Of a DNA stretch of 64,000 nt, positions 19,206-28,331 are shown piece by piece; position 1 is the stretch's first letter, and every line of letters starts with the position of its first letter. Below the pieces are notes generated by a model, which was not told where the DNA came from, ran no database searches, and worked only from the letters and a program-made list of their open reading frames with translations. Made by a program: the position numbers and the translations under genes. Origin of the DNA: Saccharothrix deserti (GTDB lineage: Bacteria > Actinomycetota > Actinomycetes > Mycobacteriales > Pseudonocardiaceae); NCBI RefSeq assembly GCF_009769385.1, contig NZ_ML775960.1, positions 1 to 64,000 of the forward strand, written 5' to 3'.

Positions 19206-20699
19206 ATGAGTGAACGTCGCACTGAAGCACGCCTTTCGCGCCTGGCCGCGGCCGACGCGTTGGACCGGCAGCCGTGGCCGGAGCACGCCAACAACGGCGA
19301 GGAGGGCGACTACCCGTACGTCGCCAACTACAGCAAGGGTCTGCCGCACGACAAGTTCGGCGAGGTCCGTCCCGAGGCGTACAACACGCTGCTGCGGGCT
19401 CTGGCCACCGGGCGGCCCGAGGACTTCGAGCGCATCCCGCTCGGGCGGGGGCTCAGGCTCACCAACCCGCAGTCCGGTCTGGCGTTCGACCTCGAAGGCC
19501 CGGACGCCCAGTCGCTGGCCATGCCGCCCGCGCCGCGCATCGACAGCGCGCGCAACTCGGCCGAGGCGGTCGAGCTGTACTGGATGGCGCTGACCAGGGA
19601 CGTGCCGTTCACCGAGTACGGCGACAACCCGCTGATCGCGCAGGCGGCGGAGGAGCTGTCCCGGTTGAGCGACTACCGGGCGCCGAAGGTCGGCGGCCGG
19701 GTCACGCCCGCCACGATCTTCCGCGGTGACACGCGGGGCGACCTGCGCGGGCCGTTCGTGTCGCAGTTCCTGCTGCGGGACATCCAGTACGGCACGCTGC
19801 GCATCCCGCAGCTGCACGACACCGTGCAGCCGGACTGCGACTTCCTGACCGACTTCAAGGCGTGGCGGGCGGTGCAGGAAGGCGCCGCGGTGCCGGGCAT
19901 CGAGCGGGACCAAGTGCACCGCCGGTACCTGCGCAACGGCCGTGACCTGGCCAATTACGTGCACTTCGACGCGTTGTACGAGGCGTACCTCAACGCCGCG
20001 CTGATCCTGCTCGACCTGGGCGCGCCGGTCGACACCGGCAACCCGTACGAGCACTCGGCGAACCAGATCGGCTTCGGCACCTACGGCGGCCCGCACCTGC
20101 TGTCGCTGGTGACCGAGGTGGCGACCAGGGCGTTGAAGGCGGTGTGGTTCCAGAAGTGGTTCGTGCACCGCAGGCTGCGGCCGGAGGCGTTCGGCGGGCG
20201 GGTCCACGCGCACCTGTCCGGGCTGCGGGACTACGACATGATCGACCGCGAGGTGCTGGACTCGGAGGCGGTCAAGCTCGCCCACGAGAAGCACGGGTCG
20301 TACCTGCTGCCGCAGGCGTTCCCGGAGGGTTCGCCGACGCACCCGGCCTACGGTTCGGGTCACGCGACCGTCGCGGGGGCCTGCGTGACGGTGTTGAAGG
20401 CGTGGTTCGACGAGTCGTGGGTGCTGCCCGACCCGGTGGTGCCCAACGCCGACGGGACGGCACTGAAGCCCTACAAGGGCGGTGAGGCGCTCACCGTGGG
20501 CGGCGAGCTGGACAAGGTGGCGGCGAACGTCGCGACCGGTCGCAACATGGGGGGCGTGCACTGGCGGACCGACTTCACCGAGGCCGTCCTGCTGGGCGAG
20601 CAGGTCGGTATCGGGGTGCTGCGGGACCACGTGCGGGTCAACCACGAGGACGCGTCGTTCGGTCTGACGCGGTTCGACGGACGTCGCGTCACCATCTGA
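19206..20699 (+). CDS. Vanadium-dependent haloperoxidase / PAP2-superfamily protein
   Basis: Protein of 497 residues related to bromo/chloroperoxidases. The vanadate/phosphate-binding set is present in order: Lys and Arg in KWFVHRRLRPE (about 318), PTHPAYGSGHATVAG with the Ser-Gly-His signature (about 380) and RNMGGVHWRTDF (about 450). No signal peptide is seen. ATG at 19206 follows AAGGGGGAG. It stands alone between sigA and the DUF7455 gene, where M. tuberculosis has other genes, so it is an insertion into a conserved region. It may halogenate metabolites or act as a phosphatase; sequence alone cannot decide. Confidence 0.85.
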   Translation: MSERRTEARLSRLAAADALDRQPWPEHANNGEEGDYPYVANYSKGLPHDKFGEVRPEAYNTLLRALATGRPEDFERIPLGRGLRLTNPQSGLAFDLEGPDAQSLAMPPAPRIDSARNSAEAVELYWMALTRDVPFTEYGDNPLIAQAAEELSRLSDYRAPKVGGRVTPATIFRGDTRGDLRGPFVSQFLLRDIQYGTLRIPQLHDTVQPDCDFLTDFKAWRAVQEGAAVPGIERDQVHRRYLRNGRDLANYVHFDALYEAYLNAALILLDLGAPVDTGNPYEHSANQIGFGTYGGPHLLSLVTEVATRALKAVWFQKWFVHRRLRPEAFGGRVHAHLSGLRDYDMIDREVLDSEAVKLAHEKHGSYLLPQAFPEGSPTHPAYGSGHATVAGACVTVLKAWFDESWVLPDPVVPNADGTALKPYKGGEALTVGGELDKVAANVATGRNMGGVHWRTDFTEAVLLGEQVGIGVLRDHVRVNHEDASFGLTRFDGRRVTI

Positions 20700-21114
20700 C
20701 GGGTTGTCGAACGGGTCGTGAACCGGACGATTCGGCGTCCGAATGGTGGAACCGGGGGCCGTGTTCGCTCTCAGCTGACCAAAGTGTTACCGGTCACAGT
20801 AAAGGTCCCCCGGTGCCCACCTTTTGGAGCAGCGGATGTGCGTCCAACGCCGTATTCGCAGGTCATGTAACCGTTGCCACGACAGCGGAACGTGATCAGA
20901 GGCGGATCGATCCGGTGGAAATCCCAGGTTCGGGCCACCCCGGCGCCGGGTAAATGATGAGTGACGCGGGTCGCCACGACCGCGGGAACACTGACTTCCG
21001 CCCGTGCGTCTGCAAGAGTGGAAGCAGCGAACACGGCGCACCCGCCAGATGCGAGGTGGTCGCAGCTAGGTGTGAGGGCACCGATCCCCGGTGCCGGGAC
21101 GGAGGGAGATTTCC
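20700..21114 (+). other. Intergenic region before the DUF7455 gene
   Basis: About 415 bp with GC content and third-position bias below its surroundings. A minus-strand frame of 87 codons (20771-21034) is open but has poor codon bias and no family resemblance. The DUF7455 ribosome-binding site (GGAGGGAG) ends the region. Possibly decayed foreign sequence. Confidence 0.35.
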
Positions 21115-21294
21115 ATGACTACGACGCTCACCCGCCCCGCGTTGACCGCTGCCGACCGCTGCGACCGCTGCGGGGCTGCTGCCCAGGTTCGCGCCGTGCT
21201 CCCCTCCGGGGGCGAGTTGCTGTTCTGCGGGCACCACGCCCGTGAGCACAGCACCAAGCTGCGTGAACTCGCTGCGGAATTGCAGCAGGGCTGA
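21115..21294 (+). CDS. DUF7455 small zinc-binding-type protein
   Basis: Protein of 59 residues with a CxxC pair (DRCDRCGAAAQVR) and a downstream CGHHAREH, suggesting one zinc site. Homologues lie between sigA and sigB in many actinobacteria (compare Rv2708c). ATG at 21115 has GGAGGGAG upstream. Two hairpins follow. Function unknown. Confidence 0.85.
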   Translation: MTTTLTRPALTAADRCDRCGAAAQVRAVLPSGGELLFCGHHAREHSTKLRELAAELQQG

Positions 21295-21299
21295 ACACC

Positions 21300-21319
21300 A
21301 CGAGCCCTGACGGGCTCGT
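21300..21319 (+). terminator. First hairpin after the DUF7455 gene
   Basis: Stem ACGAGCCC with GGGCTCGT (8 bp), loop TGAC, six bases after the stop codon. Confidence 0.65.
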
Positions 21320-21335
21320 AGCACCCTAGCCGTCC

Positions 21336-21365
21336 GGGGCGGGGATCCGAGAGGATCCCCGCCCC
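21336..21365 (+). terminator. Strong terminator after the DUF7455 gene
   Basis: Perfect 13-bp stem GGGGCGGGGATCC (21336-21348) with its partner at 21353-21365, loop GAGA, followed by CCTCCTTTT. This is a near-canonical intrinsic terminator. Confidence 0.9.
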
Positions 21366-21376
21366 CCTCCTTTTCG

Positions 21377-21613
21377 ATGGGCTGTTTGGGTGCGTGCGGG
21401 CGTATTGCCCGTATCAACTGGCGGGATGTCTTCGATACCGGCGGCGACAATCAGGGCTTGAAGTCGCTGACGCGCCGGGCATTGCGCCGGGGTGGGAGCG
21501 ACGAGGAGCCGACCGCCCCCGAGGATGCGAGCGCCGGCAAGTACCGCATCGACGTGCACGACAACCAGGGCGTGCAGACCGGCACAACCTCGCGTAGTGG
21601 GCGGAAGGAACGA
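21377..21613 (+). pseudogene. Possible fragment of an effector-associated protein
   Basis: A plus-strand frame reads ...AGKYRIDVHDNQGVQTG..., resembling the 'hVhxaqGVQIGDxNxQ' linker seen in actinomycete NTPase and caspase-like conflict proteins, but no flanking domain remains and the frame runs into the ROK gene on the other strand. It fills the gap between a terminator and the end of the ROK gene. A chance resemblance is quite possible. Confidence 0.2.
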
Positions 21614-22789
21614 TCAGACCTCGCCCAGCACGGGTTCGAAGGCCAGCTCAGCGGCGCCGATGAGCTTCGCGTCACGCCCCAGGGGCGACGAGATGATGCG
21701 GGTGCCGCCGACCGCACGGGACACCAGTGAGCGCTTCTGCACGATGCGCCGCAGCTCGTCGACCATGCTCTCCGGCAGTGCGGTGAACAGGTCTCCCAGC
21801 ACCACCAGCTCGGGCCCGAGCATGTTGACCACCGTGACGAGCCCCATGGCCAGCCACTCGGTGAACTCCCCCAGCCGGTGCGAGACGCTGTCCGGCGACC
21901 CCGCCGCCAGCGAGCGCAGCTCCGCGACCACCGTGCCGCGCGGCGAGTCCTCGGGGATGGCCAGGGCTCGGCACAGGGCGGCCTCGCCCACCTCCGTCTC
22001 CCAGCAGCCCTGGCAGCCGCAGTAGCAGCGCCGGCCGCCTGGGCGCACGACCATGTGCCCCAGTTCACCCACGTAGCCGCCGGTGCCGCGCAGTGGCTGT
22101 CCGCTGGAGATCACGCCGCCGCCGATGCCGACGTCGGCGGAGATGTAGACCATGTCGGACGAGTCGCGCGCCGCGCCGCGCACGTGTTCCGCCAGGGCGC
22201 CCAGCTCGGCGTCGTTGCCGACCTGGACGGGCACCTTCAGCACCGACGACAGCCGTTCGCCCAGCGCCACGTCGGTCCAGTGCAGGTTGGGCGCCTCGTG
22301 CACCAAACCGTCAGCCCGCCGGACCACGCCGGGCACGGAGACGCCGACACCGACCGCCTGCACGTCGAGTTCGTCGGCGAGCAGCTTCGCCGAGTCGGCG
22401 ACGTGCGTGATCACCTCGCCGGGGTCGCGGGACCGGTGGTGCAGGTTCCACGAGTCCCGGCCGAGGATGTCGCCGCCGAGGCCGACCATGGCCATCGCCA
22501 CCTGCTCGACGCGGATGTCGATGGCCATCACCACGGCGGCGTGCGGCTGCGGCAGCACGAGCAGGGACGGGCGGCCGGCGCCGGAGCGCTGCGCCGGCAC
22601 GCGTTCGGCCACCACCCCGGACTCGGCCAGGCCGTCCACCAGGGCCTTGATAGTGCTGCGGTTGAGGCCCAGCTCAGCCGCCAGCGACGCCCTGGTGGAC
22701 GGCCCGTCCACGTGCAGTCGGCGCAGCAGCGCCGTGCGGTTGTGCCTGCGGACTTCGTCGGGTCGGGCTCCCGCGGTCGGTGTGCTCAC
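21614..22789 (-). CDS. ROK-family (XylR/NagC type) transcriptional regulator
   Basis: Protein of 391 residues. The N-terminal winged helix-turn-helix (about 13-75, STRASLAAELGLNRSTIKALVDGL) is followed by a ROK sugar-binding domain with a GHMVV motif and the zinc cluster CYCGCQGCWE. Its start lies one base after the permease stop, so it is the last gene of the xylFGH-type operon and likely represses it until sugar is bound. A candidate operator, GTTGTG-GCG-CACAAC, sits before xylF. Confidence 0.92.
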   Translation of the reverse strand: MSTPTAGARPDEVRRHNRTALLRRLHVDGPSTRASLAAELGLNRSTIKALVDGLAESGVVAERVPAQRSGAGRPSLLVLPQPHAAVVMAIDIRVEQVAMAMVGLGGDILGRDSWNLHHRSRDPGEVITHVADSAKLLADELDVQAVGVGVSVPGVVRRADGLVHEAPNLHWTDVALGERLSSVLKVPVQVGNDAELGALAEHVRGAARDSSDMVYISADVGIGGGVISSGQPLRGTGGYVGELGHMVVRPGGRRCYCGCQGCWETEVGEAALCRALAIPEDSPRGTVVAELRSLAAGSPDSVSHRLGEFTEWLAMGLVTVVNMLGPELVVLGDLFTALPESMVDELRRIVQKRSLVSRAVGGTRIISSPLGRDAKLIGAAELAFEPVLGEV

Positions 22790-22790
22790 G

Positions 22791-24224
22791 TCAGCGGACG
22801 GCGGACGCCGCCCGGCGGCGGGACAGCGCGTCGACGCTCGCGGCCAGCAGCAGCACGAGGCCGGTCACGATGAACACCACCGCGGCGGGCTGCTTGAGCA
22901 GGCCCATGCCGTTCTGGATGATCGCGAGCACCGCGCCACCGATGACCGCGTCGCGCAGCCTGCCCTTGCCGCCGAACAGCGACGTGCCGCCGATGACGGC
23001 CGCGCCGACCGCCATCAGCAGCGTGTTGCCGCCACCGGCGTTCGGGTCGACCGAGCCGACCTTCGACGAGTAGACGATCGCGCCGATGGCCGCCGCCGAG
23101 GAGGCGATCACGAACACGCTCATCCGGATCTGCGCCACGTTGATACCGGCGCGGCGGGCGGCTTCCTGGTTGCCGCCGACCGCGTAGACGTGCCGGCCGT
23201 AGCGGGTGCGTTCGAGCACGAACGTGCCGATGACCAGCAACACCAGCACGATCGGCACCACGAACGGCACGCCGGTGATCACCACGAGGTCGCTCACCGA
23301 GCGGTTCAGCGTCAACGCGTAGGTGGCCGCAGCGGCCAGCAGCACGACCGCGCCGACCTTGGCCAGCACCATCGGGGTGGGCGACGCGACCAGGCCGCGG
23401 CGCAGCCGGCTGAAGTGGCGGCCGAGCACGACCGCCGCGTAACCGCCCGCGGCCAGCACGAACAGGATCCACGAGCCCGCGGTGCTCAGGTTGCCGTTGG
23501 CGACGTTGAACAGCGTGTCGTTGTTCAGGCCGAGCGTGCCGCCCTGGCCGATGAGCTGCAGCACCACGCCGCCCCAGGCCAGGAACAGCGCCAGGGTCAC
23601 CACGAACGACGGGATGCCGACGCGGGCGACCATGAAGCCGGTGATGCAGCCGATGGCGGTGCCGACGCAGACGGCCAGCAGCATCTCGATCCACGGGTTG
23701 GCCGGGACGCCGAACGCGGCGATGCCCAGCGCCACGAGGGACAACGCCGTGCCCGCCCAGATCCGCATCAGCGCGGCGAGCACGGCGGCCAGCAGCAGCA
23801 GGCCGCAGAACAGGTAGAAGACGGTGTCGCCCATACCGCCGAGCAGGTTGCCGCCCCTGACCAGGTGCAGCGCCATCACCGAGGCGCAGACGCCGGACGC
23901 GGTGCCGGCGGACAGGTCGATCTCGCCCAGGAGCAGCACGAAGACCAGGCCCATGGCGATGATGACGACGCTCGCGCCCTGCGCGAGGAGGTTGGCGATG
24001 TTGCCCAGCGTCATGAACGTGTCGGCCAGCGAGCTGAACACGATCAGCAGCACGACCAGGCCGAGGATCGCGGGCAGGGAGCCCAATTCGCCACCGCGCA
24101 GGCGGGCGACGTAATCGCGCATCGCCTCGCCGGTGGACTGGGAAGTGGTGTCGATGCCGAAGTCGGAGATCGCGGCGCCCTGAGGTGAGTCCTTCGGGGA
24201 CGTCTCGCTGGTGGTGTTGGTCAT
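22791..24224 (-). CDS. xylH: Xylose-type sugar ABC transporter permease
   Basis: Membrane protein of 477 residues with ten or more hydrophobic segments and the BPD_transp_2 signature GEIDLSAGTASGVCA. The cytosolic coupling loop EAARRAGINV precedes the last helices. The long N-terminal soluble stretch (1-50) and large size fit XylH rather than RbsC. ATG at 24224 follows a GAGGAA site. It lies between the ATPase and regulator genes in one operon. Confidence 0.9.
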   Translation of the reverse strand: MTNTTSETSPKDSPQGAAISDFGIDTTSQSTGEAMRDYVARLRGGELGSLPAILGLVVLLIVFSSLADTFMTLGNIANLLAQGASVVIIAMGLVFVLLLGEIDLSAGTASGVCASVMALHLVRGGNLLGGMGDTVFYLFCGLLLLAAVLAALMRIWAGTALSLVALGIAAFGVPANPWIEMLLAVCVGTAIGCITGFMVARVGIPSFVVTLALFLAWGGVVLQLIGQGGTLGLNNDTLFNVANGNLSTAGSWILFVLAAGGYAAVVLGRHFSRLRRGLVASPTPMVLAKVGAVVLLAAAATYALTLNRSVSDLVVITGVPFVVPIVLVLLVIGTFVLERTRYGRHVYAVGGNQEAARRAGINVAQIRMSVFVIASSAAAIGAIVYSSKVGSVDPNAGGGNTLLMAVGAAVIGGTSLFGGKGRLRDAVIGGAVLAIIQNGMGLLKQPAAVVFIVTGLVLLLAASVDALSRRRAASAVR

Positions 24225-24262
24225 GCTGCGTTCCTCGTCGTGGGGAGCTTGGCGCGGCGACA

Positions 24263-25036
24263 TCAGATGGTGGCGGTCTCGGGCCGGGCGATGCCCAGGT
24301 CCCCGGAGCGACCGGCGGTGATCAGCTCGACCACCTGGCCGTGCGTGACGTCCTTGGTGTTCACCTCGGCGGCCATCCGGCCCAGGTAGAGGCACGCGAT
24401 GCGGTCCGCGACCTCGAACACGTCGTTCATGTTGTGGCTGATCAGCACGACGCCGAGGCCCTGCTCGGCGAGCCTGCGCACCAGGTCGAGGACCTGGCGG
24501 GTCTGGGCGACGCCCAGCGCCGCGGTCGGCTCGTCCAGCAGCACGACCTTGCTGTTCCACAGCACGGCCTTGGCGATCGCCACGGTCTGCCGCTGGCCGC
24601 CGGACAGCGACGCGACCTGCGTGCGCACCGACTTGACCGTGCGCACCGACAGCGAGGTCAGGGTCTTGCGGGCGGCCTGCTCCATGTCCGCCTCGTCGAG
24701 CAGCCCCAGCTTGCCGCGTTCCCGGCCCAGGAACATGTTCTGCACGATGTCGAGGTTGTCGCACAGCGCGAGGTCCTGGTACACGACCTCGATGCCCAGG
24801 TGCGCGGCGTCGCGGGGGCCGTGGATGTGCACTTCCTCGCCGTTGAACAGGACCTGACCGGAGTCGGTCGGGTGGATGCCCGCGATGCACTTGACCAACG
24901 TCGACTTGCCCGCGCCGTTGTCGCCGACGAGGGCGGTGACCTGGCCGGGGTGCACGTCGAAGTCGATGTCGTGCAGGACGTGCACGGGACCGAAACTCTT
25001 GTTGATGCCGCGCAGTTCGAGGATCGGCTCGCTCAC
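24263..25036 (-). CDS. xylG: Sugar ABC transporter ATP-binding protein
   Basis: ATPase of 257 residues. Walker A GDNGAGKST (about 37-45), signature LSGGQ, Walker B VVLLDEPTAALG and the switch His in ISHNMND are all intact. Unlike E. coli XylG, which has two ATPase halves, it carries one. GTG at 25036 is preceded by GGAGGAAATCCA; an upstream extension in frame is not supported. A hairpin upstream, after xylF, probably lowers its expression relative to the binding protein. Confidence 0.93.
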   Translation of the reverse strand: MSEPILELRGINKSFGPVHVLHDIDFDVHPGQVTALVGDNGAGKSTLVKCIAGIHPTDSGQVLFNGEEVHIHGPRDAAHLGIEVVYQDLALCDNLDIVQNMFLGRERGKLGLLDEADMEQAARKTLTSLSVRTVKSVRTQVASLSGGQRQTVAIAKAVLWNSKVVLLDEPTAALGVAQTRQVLDLVRRLAEQGLGVVLISHNMNDVFEVADRIACLYLGRMAAEVNTKDVTHGQVVELITAGRSGDLGIARPETATI

Positions 25037-25081
25037 TGGATTTCCTCCGTCTAACCCGGGTTTTCCCCACACACGGGTGGG

Positions 25082-25124
25082 CGCGTCGGGGCGGGGTGCG
25101 TCTCCCACACCCCGCCCCGACGCG
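25082..25124 (-). terminator. Intra-operon hairpin (partial terminator) between xylF and xylG
   Basis: A perfect 17-bp stem (25082-25098 with 25108-25124) closes a 9-base loop, 8 bases after the xylF stop on the minus strand. In binding-protein operons such hairpins stabilise the upstream message and reduce read-through, giving excess binding protein. Confidence 0.85.
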
Positions 25125-25131
25125 AGCTGGA

Positions 25132-26265
25132 CTACTTGATGCCGAGCTCGGTGCAGACGGCGGCCAGGTCGCCGCCGCAGATCTCGGTGGCCTTGACGAA
25201 GCCCGCGTCCACGACGGTCTTGACCTTGTCCTTGGTGATCAGCTGCGCGGGCAGCAGCACCGACTTGACGTCGCGGTTGGCCTTGGTGTCCTTGGTGACG
25301 CCCGAGGCGAGCGCGTCGGCGGCCGCGGTGTCGTTCTTGGCCAGCGCGGCGGCCAGCTTGGCGGTGGCCTCGGCCTGCTCGTTGATCGGCTTGAACACGG
25401 TCATGAACTGGTCGCCGCGCAGGATGGCCTGCAGGCCCTCCGGGGTGGCGTCCTGGCCGGTGACCGGCACCTTGCCGTTCAGGCCGTACTTCTTCAGCAC
25501 GGTGATGACCGCGCCCGCGAGGCCGTCGTTGGCGGCGACGACGCCGTCGACCTTCTGGCCGTTGCCGGTCAGGATCTGCTCGAAGGTGGTGCCGCCCTTC
25601 TGGTTGTCCCAGTTGTCGATCGGCTGGGACTGGACCAGCTTGAGGTCGCCCGAGTCGTACTTGGGCTTCAGGACCTTCTGCTGGCCGTTGTAGAAGAGGG
25701 TGGCGTTGTTGTCGGTCGGGGCGCCCTCGATCTCGATGATCTCGGCGGGCTTCTTGCCCGGCGCGAGCGCGGCCAGGCCCTGGACCAGGCCTTCGCCCTG
25801 CAGTGCGCCGACCGCCTCGTTGTCGAACGAGACGTAGTACTTCGAGCTGCCGCCCAGGTTCAGCCGGTCGTAGTCGATGACCGCGATGCCCGAGGCCTCG
25901 GCCTTCCTGGCGACCGTCGCGCCGATCTCGCTGTTCGGCGTGGCGATGATCAGCACCTTGACGCCGGCGTTGATCATGCCGTCGGCGAGCGTGGAGAACT
26001 TCTGCACGTCACCCTGGGCGTTCTGGATATCGGGGTCGAGTCCTTCGGCCTTGAGCGCCTTCTCCAGGAGCGGCTTGTCGAAGCCTTCCCAGCGCGCGGA
26101 GCTGGCGGTCTCGGGGAGGATGACGCCCACCTTCGCGCCGCCCGAGCCGCTGTTCGTGTTGGTGTCCGCGGTGTTGCCACCGGTGGACGTGTTGGCGCCA
26201 CATGCCGTCATGGCCACGGCGAGGCCGGTGCCAACGGCGATGAGAGCGAGGCTCTTGCTGCGCAT
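25132..26265 (-). CDS. xylF: D-xylose-type ABC transporter substrate-binding lipoprotein
   Basis: Lipoprotein of 377 residues. The signal peptide ends in a lipobox (AMTAC, Cys22), then a Ser/Thr/Asn-rich linker. The mature domain is a type I periplasmic-binding fold closely resembling E. coli XylF (YYVSFDNEAVGALQ, GAPTDNNATLFYNGQQKVL, VAANDGLAGA, TVFKPI). ATG at 26265 follows GAAAGGG. It leads an operon of binding protein, ATPase, permease and ROK regulator. Xylose is the likeliest ligand; a related pentose is possible. Confidence 0.9.
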   Translation of the reverse strand: MRSKSLALIAVGTGLAVAMTACGANTSTGGNTADTNTNSGSGGAKVGVILPETASSARWEGFDKPLLEKALKAEGLDPDIQNAQGDVQKFSTLADGMINAGVKVLIIATPNSEIGATVARKAEASGIAVIDYDRLNLGGSSKYYVSFDNEAVGALQGEGLVQGLAALAPGKKPAEIIEIEGAPTDNNATLFYNGQQKVLKPKYDSGDLKLVQSQPIDNWDNQKGGTTFEQILTGNGQKVDGVVAANDGLAGAVITVLKKYGLNGKVPVTGQDATPEGLQAILRGDQFMTVFKPINEQAEATAKLAAALAKNDTAAADALASGVTKDTKANRDVKSVLLPAQLITKDKVKTVVDAGFVKATEICGGDLAAVCTELGIK

Positions 26266-26295
26266 CCGCCATCCCTTTCACGCAGGAGCGAAAAT

Positions 26296-26310
26296 GTTGT
26301 GGCGCACAAC
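26296..26310. promoter_or_regulatory. Candidate ROK-regulator operator upstream of xylF
   Basis: Inverted repeat GTTGTG-GCG-CACAAC, 31 bases before the xylF start. Position and symmetry fit an autoregulated operator for the ROK protein encoded at the end of the operon; binding is inferred. Confidence 0.45.
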
Positions 26311-26432
26311 GTATGCCGGGACAGGCGGTGACCGGAAGCACACTTGACCGGTAAAGAAGGCACGATGCGCTAACGACGAGGTAACCGAACGGTCATCTGT
26401 CTACGCCTAATGCCGCACTTCGTCACGTGAAG

Positions 26433-28145
26433 TCACCACGAGCGCAGCGTGGCGATCCGCTCCTCGAGCTGTTCGATGCTGGCCATCGCGGTCGGCGGGC
26501 CACCGCAGTACTCGCGCAGCTGGTTGTGGATCTTGCCGTGCGGCTTCTTGGTGCGGTGGTGGTGCATCGCCACCAGGGTGTTGAGCTCCTTGCGCAGCTG
26601 CGCCAGCCGTTCCTGCACGCTCGCCGGGCGCGTCTGCGCGGGCGGCGGCGGTGCGGCGACCTGCCGTTTGCTGGCGTCGACCAGCTGCTTCTCCTGCCGC
26701 TGGCGCAGCAGCGCGCGCACCTGGTCCGGCTCCAGCAGCCCCGGCAGACCGAGGTACTCCTGCTCCTCGTCGCTGCCCGCGAACGCGGCCGTGCCGAACG
26801 AGGAGCCGTCGTAGATCACCTGGTCGAGTTCGGCGGAGGCGCCCAGCGCGGTGAACGCCTTCTCCTCCTCGCCCGGCTCGTCCTTGACCTGGTTGGCCTG
26901 GGACAGCAGCTCGTCGTCCCAGCCGTCCTTCTCCCGGTGCGGCTTGCCCAGCACGTGGTCGCGCTGCTGCTCCAGCTCGCTGGCCAGGCCCAACAGGACC
27001 GGCACGCTGGGCAGGAACACGCTGGCCGTCTCGCCCTTGGCGCGCTGACGCACGAACCGGCCGACGGCCTGGGCGAAGAACAGGGGTGTCGAGGCGCTGG
27101 TGGCGTAGACGCCGACGGCGAGCCGCGGCACGTCCACGCCCTCGGACACCATGCGGACCGCGATCAGCCACCGTTCCTGCGTGGCGGCGAACTCGGCGAT
27201 CCGGCCGGACGCCTTCGGGTCGTCCGAGAGCACCAGGGTCGCGTCGTGGCCGGTGTGCCGCTTCAGGATCTCGGCGTAGGCCTTGGCCACGGTCTGGTCG
27301 GTCGCGATCACCAGGCCGCCCGCGTCCGGCATGCCGCCGTTGCGGAGCTGGGTCAGGCGCATGTCGGCGGCCTTGAGCACCGACGGCATCCACTCGCCGG
27401 TCGGGTCCAGCGCCACCCGCCACGCCCGCGCGGTCTGCTCCTGGGTCAACGGCTCGCCGAGCCGGGCGGAGAACTCCTCGCCCGCACTCGTCCGCCAGCT
27501 CGCCTCACCCGAGTAGGCCAGGAAGATCACCGGCCGGACGACGCCGTCGCGCAACGCGTCCGAGTAGCCGTAGGAGTGGTCCGCGCGGCTGCGCTGGACG
27601 CCGTCCGGGCCCGGCTCGTAGCTGATGAACGGGATCGGCGAGTCGTCCGAGCGGAACGGCGTTCCGGTCAGGCACAGCCGCCGCACGGCGGGCGTGAACG
27701 CCTCGCGGATCGCGTCACCCCACGACTTGGCGTCGCCGCCGTGGTGGATCTCGTCGAGCAGGACCAGCGTCTTGCGGTTCTCCGTGCGGACCCGGTGCAG
27801 CGTCGGGTGCGCGGCCACCTGGGCGTAGGTGAGGGCGACGCCGTGGTAGTCGCGGGAGGTCATCGCGTTGGTGTTGCGGAAGTTCGAGTCGATCGCGATG
27901 CCCGCCTCGGCCGCCGCCATCGCCCACTGGTGCTTGAGGTGCTCGGTGGGCGTGACGATCGTGACGGCCTCGATCGTGCGGTCGGCCAGCAGCTCGGCGG
28001 CGACGCGCAGGCCGAACGTCGTCTTGCCCGCGCCGGGCGTGGCGACGGCCAGGAAGTCCTTGGGCTTCGCGGCCAGGTACTTCGTCAGCGCGCGGCGCTG
28101 CCAGGCGCGGAGAGGTCGGGTCGTGGCGACTTGCGGTTGCGACAA
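26433..28145 (-). CDS. DEAD/DEAH-box (superfamily 2) helicase
   Basis: Protein of 570 residues. Motif I is TPGAGKTT (about 36-43), motif II DEIH, motif III LTGTPFR, and motif VI QAVGRFVRQR, with a ResIII-like arrangement. The C-terminal 130 residues are a charged extension (Arg/Glu/Gln-rich) not found in minimal helicases. TTG at 28145 gives SQPQVATTRPLRAWQRRAL, the form seen in homologues, with AAGGGG seven bases upstream; an upstream in-frame extension is unlikely. Divergent from the BrkB-type gene. The nucleic-acid substrate is unknown. Confidence 0.85.
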   Translation of the reverse strand: MSQPQVATTRPLRAWQRRALTKYLAAKPKDFLAVATPGAGKTTFGLRVAAELLADRTIEAVTIVTPTEHLKHQWAMAAAEAGIAIDSNFRNTNAMTSRDYHGVALTYAQVAAHPTLHRVRTENRKTLVLLDEIHHGGDAKSWGDAIREAFTPAVRRLCLTGTPFRSDDSPIPFISYEPGPDGVQRSRADHSYGYSDALRDGVVRPVIFLAYSGEASWRTSAGEEFSARLGEPLTQEQTARAWRVALDPTGEWMPSVLKAADMRLTQLRNGGMPDAGGLVIATDQTVAKAYAEILKRHTGHDATLVLSDDPKASGRIAEFAATQERWLIAVRMVSEGVDVPRLAVGVYATSASTPLFFAQAVGRFVRQRAKGETASVFLPSVPVLLGLASELEQQRDHVLGKPHREKDGWDDELLSQANQVKDEPGEEEKAFTALGASAELDQVIYDGSSFGTAAFAGSDEEQEYLGLPGLLEPDQVRALLRQRQEKQLVDASKRQVAAPPPPAQTRPASVQERLAQLRKELNTLVAMHHHRTKKPHGKIHNQLREYCGGPPTAMASIEQLEERIATLRSW

Positions 28146-28233
28146 CCTCGAACCCCTTCTGCGCTGATCAGCGGCGGTGCCGCATAGGTGTTGCGATGGG
28201 TGGTGCGGTGGTGTTGCGGCGGTGGACACGCAA

Positions 28234-28265
28234 ATGCCCTCGGTGCGGGTGACCGTCGAGGGCAT
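28234..28265. repeat. Hairpin in the divergent helicase/BrkB spacer
   Basis: ATGCCCTCG (28234-28242) pairs with CGAGGGCAT (28257-28265) over a 14-base loop. It lies in the leader of either divergent gene, an unusual place for a terminator, and might attenuate the helicase transcript. Confidence 0.45.
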
Positions 28266-28331
28266 CGACAGCCTACCCGCTGCCGCTACGACGTACGGGC
28301 GCCGATGCCGCGAAATCACCCGGGATGCACC

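Noticed and set aside
20771..21034. 87-codon minus-strand frame
   Set aside because: Third-position GC is far below its neighbours, no good start signal, and no recognisable family.
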